Below are positions 61,394 through 64,000 of a stretch of DNA of 64,000 bases, one piece after another. Under the pieces are notes generated by a model, which was not told where the DNA came from, searched no databases, and worked only from the letters and a program-made list of their open reading frames with translations. Source of the stretch: Nocardia ignorata NBRC 108230 (GTDB taxonomy: Bacteria; Actinomycetota; Actinomycetes; Mycobacteriales; Mycobacteriaceae). The translations under genes were made by a program, and so were the position numbers. Where the stretch lies: positions 62,001-126,000 of the forward strand of contig NZ_BDBI01000024.1 of assembly GCF_001612905.1 (NCBI RefSeq), written 5' to 3'. How positions within the stretch are numbered: position 1 is the first letter of the stretch; each line of letters starts with the position of its first letter.

Positions 61394-64000
61394 TCAACGG
61401 CGGATGGAGGCGATCGCCTTTTCGATGCGTTTGGTCGACACCGGGTACGGGGTCCCCAACTTCTGGGCGAACAAGCTGACGCGCAATTCCTCGATCATCC
61501 ACCAGATCTCGGTGACATCGCGGGCGTTGCGGCGGTTGTCGGGAAGGCTGCGGACGAGTTTGTCGTACGCCGCGAGCATCCGATCCACCTCGAGCATCCC
61601 CTGACGGTCGCGCACCGCCGAACCGGGCAGCGATTCGAGGCGCTGGGCGGCGGCGAGCAGGTAGCGGGGCAGTTCACGCAGCCGCGAGCGTCCCCATTCG
61701 GCGACGAAACCGGGGAACAGCAGGTCGTCGAGCTGGTGGCGGACATCGTCGGCGATGTCGGTCTCGACAGTGTCGGCCAGAGCGGCGCGGGCCTGATGCG
61801 CGGCCGACAGCACCGGCGCGACGAGGCGGATCAGTTCGCTGACCGTGCCCGCCAGTTTCGGGCGAACGGCGGCGACGAGCTTGTCGAATTCCTCCGGTGT
61901 GCGCACCGGACCACCGGCGCGGGCGATGAGTTCGTCGGCGGCGGCGACCCGGCAATCGTCCACGAGCTTGTCGAGGGACCCGTCGGGGTTCTGGCTCAAA
62001 GCCAGCCGGTCGGCCGCCGACAGCCCGGCGGTGACGGCACGGGTGGATGTCGGGACGGCGGCGAGCAGCAGGGTACGCACCCCCGCGCGCATGGCGGCGG
62101 CCTGTTCGGCGGGCGAACTCAGCACGCGCACGGCGACGCCTTCACCCTCGGGGACCAGGGCGGGGTAGCCGGTGACGGTCTGCCCGGCCACCTCGCGTCG
62201 CACCGTCGGCGCGACGGCACCGAGCGACTCGGAGGTCCACACGGTGGCGGGCGCGCGTTCGGCACCGGCGGTGGCACGCGCGACGGACGCCGAAACCTGT
62301 TCGGCCAGTTGGGTTTTCAGCTGTGCGAGGTTCTTGCTCTTGGCGAGCACCTTCCCGCTCTGATCGACGGCGGCGAAGGTCATCCGCAGGTGGTCCGGCA
62401 GGGCGGCGGGGGAGAGGTCGTCTGCGCTGATGGTCACCGAACCGAGCCGTGACAGTTCGCGCGCCAACCCGATCCGCAACGGTTCCGCGCGAGGGGTGAG
62501 CCCACGCAGGGCCGCCGACGCGAAGTCGGGCGCGGGAACCACCGCGCGGCGCAACGCCTTCGGCAGCGTCTTGATGTAGGCGGACGCGAGTTCCTCCCGC
62601 ATGCCGGGAACCAGCCAATCGAAGCCCACCGCGCGCACGTGCGCGAGCTGCTCGACGGGGATGCGGACGGTGACACCGTCGTCGTCCTTGCCCGGCTCGA
62701 ACTGATAGGTCAGCGGGAAGGAGAGCTCCCCCTGACGCCAGGCATCGGGGAAATCGGTGGGGTCGAGGGCGGCGGCACCCGCGTTGACCACGGTGTCGGT
62801 CGAGAAGTCCAGCAGCCCTGGGTCTTTGCGTTCGGCCTTGCGCCACCAGGAGTCGAAGTGACGCACCGACACGACGTCGGCGGGGATGCGCTGGTCGTAG
62901 AACTCGAACAGCACCTCGTCGTCGACGAGGATGTCGCGTCGGCGCGCTCGGTGCTCGAGGTCGGCCACGTCGTCGACGAGCGCTCGGTTGCGGGCGAAGA
63001 ACCCGTGCCGCGTCTGCCATTCACCCTGTACGAGGGCATGGCGGATGAACAGTTCACGCGACAGTTCCGGATCGATGCGCCCGTAGTCGACGGGGCGGCC
63101 GGTCACCAGCGGCACACCGTAGAGCGTGGCCCGCTCGTAGGCGCGAGCCGCACCACGCTTGGCCGACCAATGCGGTTCCGAATAGGTGCGTTTCACCAGG
63201 TCACCGGCGAGCCGCTCGGCCCACTCCGGTTCGATCCGCGCCGCGATGCGCCCCCACAGCCGCGAGGTCTCCACCAGTTCGGCCGCCATCACCCAGCGCG
63301 GCGGCTTCTTGGCCAGCGACGAGCCGGGGAAGATCATGAACTTGGCATTGCGTGCCCCGAGGAACTCCCGCGACTCCGCTTCCCGCACACCGAGATGCGA
63401 GAGCATGCCCGCCAGCAAGGACTGATGGATCTGCGCGCTCGGCCACGGCATCGCCGCCTCGGCCTCGGCCACCGCCGAATCAGCGGACCCCGCAGCATCT
63501 TTCGCGCCGGAGCGAGGGCCATCGGCTGGTGGCTGCCCGGCCCCACGGCCACGCGACTTGCGGCCACCCCGCCCCGGCTCGTCGCTACCGGAACGGTTGC
63601 CCCCGGTCGCCCCACCGGCACTCGTGGAATGTGTCTGAGCGCGTTGCGGTCTGCCACGGCCACGGCGACCGTCCGATGCTTGCTCGCCGTCTCCCGACGG
63701 CAGGTGGCCCGTGCTGTCCCACCCGAGCCCACGGGTGATGGTGCGCAGCTGGCCGTGCAGGTCCTGCCACTCGCGGATCCGCAGGTAGTGCAGGAACTCG
63801 TCGCGGCACATGCGGCGGAACTGGTTGGACGACAACGACCTGCGCTGCTCGGTCAGGTAGTCCCACAGGCGCAGGTAGGCCAGGAAGTCCGAACCGTCGA
63901 CGGTGAAGCGGGCATGCTGGGTGTCGGCGGCCTGCTGATGCTCCACGGGCCGTTCCCGCACGTCTTGGATCGACAGTGCCGCGACGATCACCAGCACCTC
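61394..64000 (-). CDS. hrpA: ATP-dependent RNA helicase HrpA, C-terminal part (5' end beyond window)
   Basis: The frame is open from the window edge leftward to 61394, about 868 residues. The start codon and the DEAH helicase core lie outside. Seen are the end of the helicase-associated region (FTVDGSDFLAYLRLWDYLTE, FRRMCRDEFLHYLRIREWQD), a Gly/Arg-rich insert of about 80 residues, and the long DUF3418 C-terminal domain (PRWVMAAELVETSRLWGRIA, PLTYQFEPGKDDDGVTVRIP). HrpA has roles in RNA handling and stalled-ribosome rescue. Confidence 0.92.
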   Translation of the reverse strand, partial: EVLVIVAALSIQDVRERPVEHQQAADTQHARFTVDGSDFLAYLRLWDYLTEQRRSLSSNQFRRMCRDEFLHYLRIREWQDLHGQLRTITRGLGWDSTGHLPSGDGEQASDGRRGRGRPQRAQTHSTSAGGATGGNRSGSDEPGRGGRKSRGRGAGQPPADGPRSGAKDAAGSADSAVAEAEAAMPWPSAQIHQSLLAGMLSHLGVREAESREFLGARNAKFMIFPGSSLAKKPPRWVMAAELVETSRLWGRIAARIEPEWAERLAGDLVKRTYSEPHWSAKRGAARAYERATLYGVPLVTGRPVDYGRIDPELSRELFIRHALVQGEWQTRHGFFARNRALVDDVADLEHRARRRDILVDDEVLFEFYDQRIPADVVSVRHFDSWWRKAERKDPGLLDFSTDTVVNAGAAALDPTDFPDAWRQGELSFPLTYQFEPGKDDDGVTVRIPVEQLAHVRAVGFDWLVPGMREELASAYIKTLPKALRRAVVPAPDFASAALRGLTPRAEPLRIGLARELSRLGSVTISADDLSPAALPDHLRMTFAAVDQSGKVLAKSKNLAQLKTQLAEQVSASVARATAGAERAPATVWTSESLGAVAPTVRREVAGQTVTGYPALVPEGEGVAVRVLSSPAEQAAAMRAGVRTLLLAAVPTSTRAVTAGLSAADRLALSQNPDGSLDKLVDDCRVAAADELIARAGGPVRTPEEFDKLVAAVRPKLAGTVSELIRLVAPVLSAAHQARAALADTVETDIADDVRHQLDDLLFPGFVAEWGRSRLRELPRYLLAAAQRLESLPGSAVRDRQGMLEVDRMLAAYDKLVRSLPDNRRNARDVTEIWWMIEELRVSLFAQKLGTPYPVSTKRIEKAIASIRR

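Overview
The window reads as chromosomal DNA of a high-GC actinomycete of the order Mycobacteriales, most likely Nocardia or a close relative. The evidence is high GC, frequent GTG and TTG starts, GTGA/ATGA stop-start overlaps, and a gene order that tracks the Mycobacterium tuberculosis dapB to nrdR segment: dapA-rnj-ftsK, argA-pgsA-cinA-clgR-pspA-pspM, glycosyltransferase-DUF3046-recA-recX, miaB-DUF349-miaA-dapF-hflX, lexA-SOS gene-nrdR. I see no insertion sequence, prophage, CRISPR array, tRNA or rRNA. This is mostly core genome with small accessory inserts.

Layout. 1-4.5 kb: an ABC-2 exporter (minus strand), a divergent orphan NarL-type regulator, and a TPR membrane protein preceded by a short partial copy of itself. 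4.5-7.9 kb: an ArsR repressor divergent from an MFS exporter, a VOC protein and an alcohol dehydrogenase. 7.9-17.4 kb: dapB with two small genes, a three-gene two-component module whose third member looks like a degenerate sensor, an AlkX/YcaQ-type DNA glycosylase, a ribbon-helix-helix protein, then dapA and RNase J. 17.5-22.7 kb: two exported proteins, ftsK and a TerC protein. 22.7-27.5 kb: YciI and NAGS genes, pgsA-cinA, and the clgR-pspA-pspM envelope-stress genes. 27.6-36.2 kb: accessory enzymes, a TPR-aminoglycoside-phosphotransferase fusion, and a CGNR regulator divergent from a VOC/PNPOx/NTF2 operon. 36.2-38.7 kb: recA-recX. 38.9-46.9 kb: an OpuC-type osmoprotectant importer, a 3-hydroxyacyl-CoA dehydrogenase, and a glutamate importer whose four genes all lie on the minus strand. 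47-57.8 kb: miaB, DUF349, miaA, a SpoU methyltransferase, dapF, hflX, an acyltransferase and a pirin. 57.8-64 kb: lexA, its divergent SOS partner, an exported protein, nrdR and the 3' part of hrpA.

How the genes work together. dapB, dapA and dapF supply diaminopimelate for peptidoglycan. ftsK and the lexA-divergent membrane protein link chromosome segregation and DNA damage to division. recA and lexA carry recognisable SOS boxes. clgR/pspA/pspM form the envelope-stress response. miaA, miaB and the TrmH-like protein modify RNA.

The most interesting observations are: a RecX whose last helical repeat is duplicated; a consensus promoter flanked by 13-bp direct repeats next to a CGNR regulator; three helically phased octamers at the start of a ribbon-helix-helix gene; a degenerate histidine-kinase partner; a lexA-divergent SOS gene without a LysM domain; and at least ten genes with a TANNNT box 6-8 nt before the start codon, the layout of leaderless transcripts.
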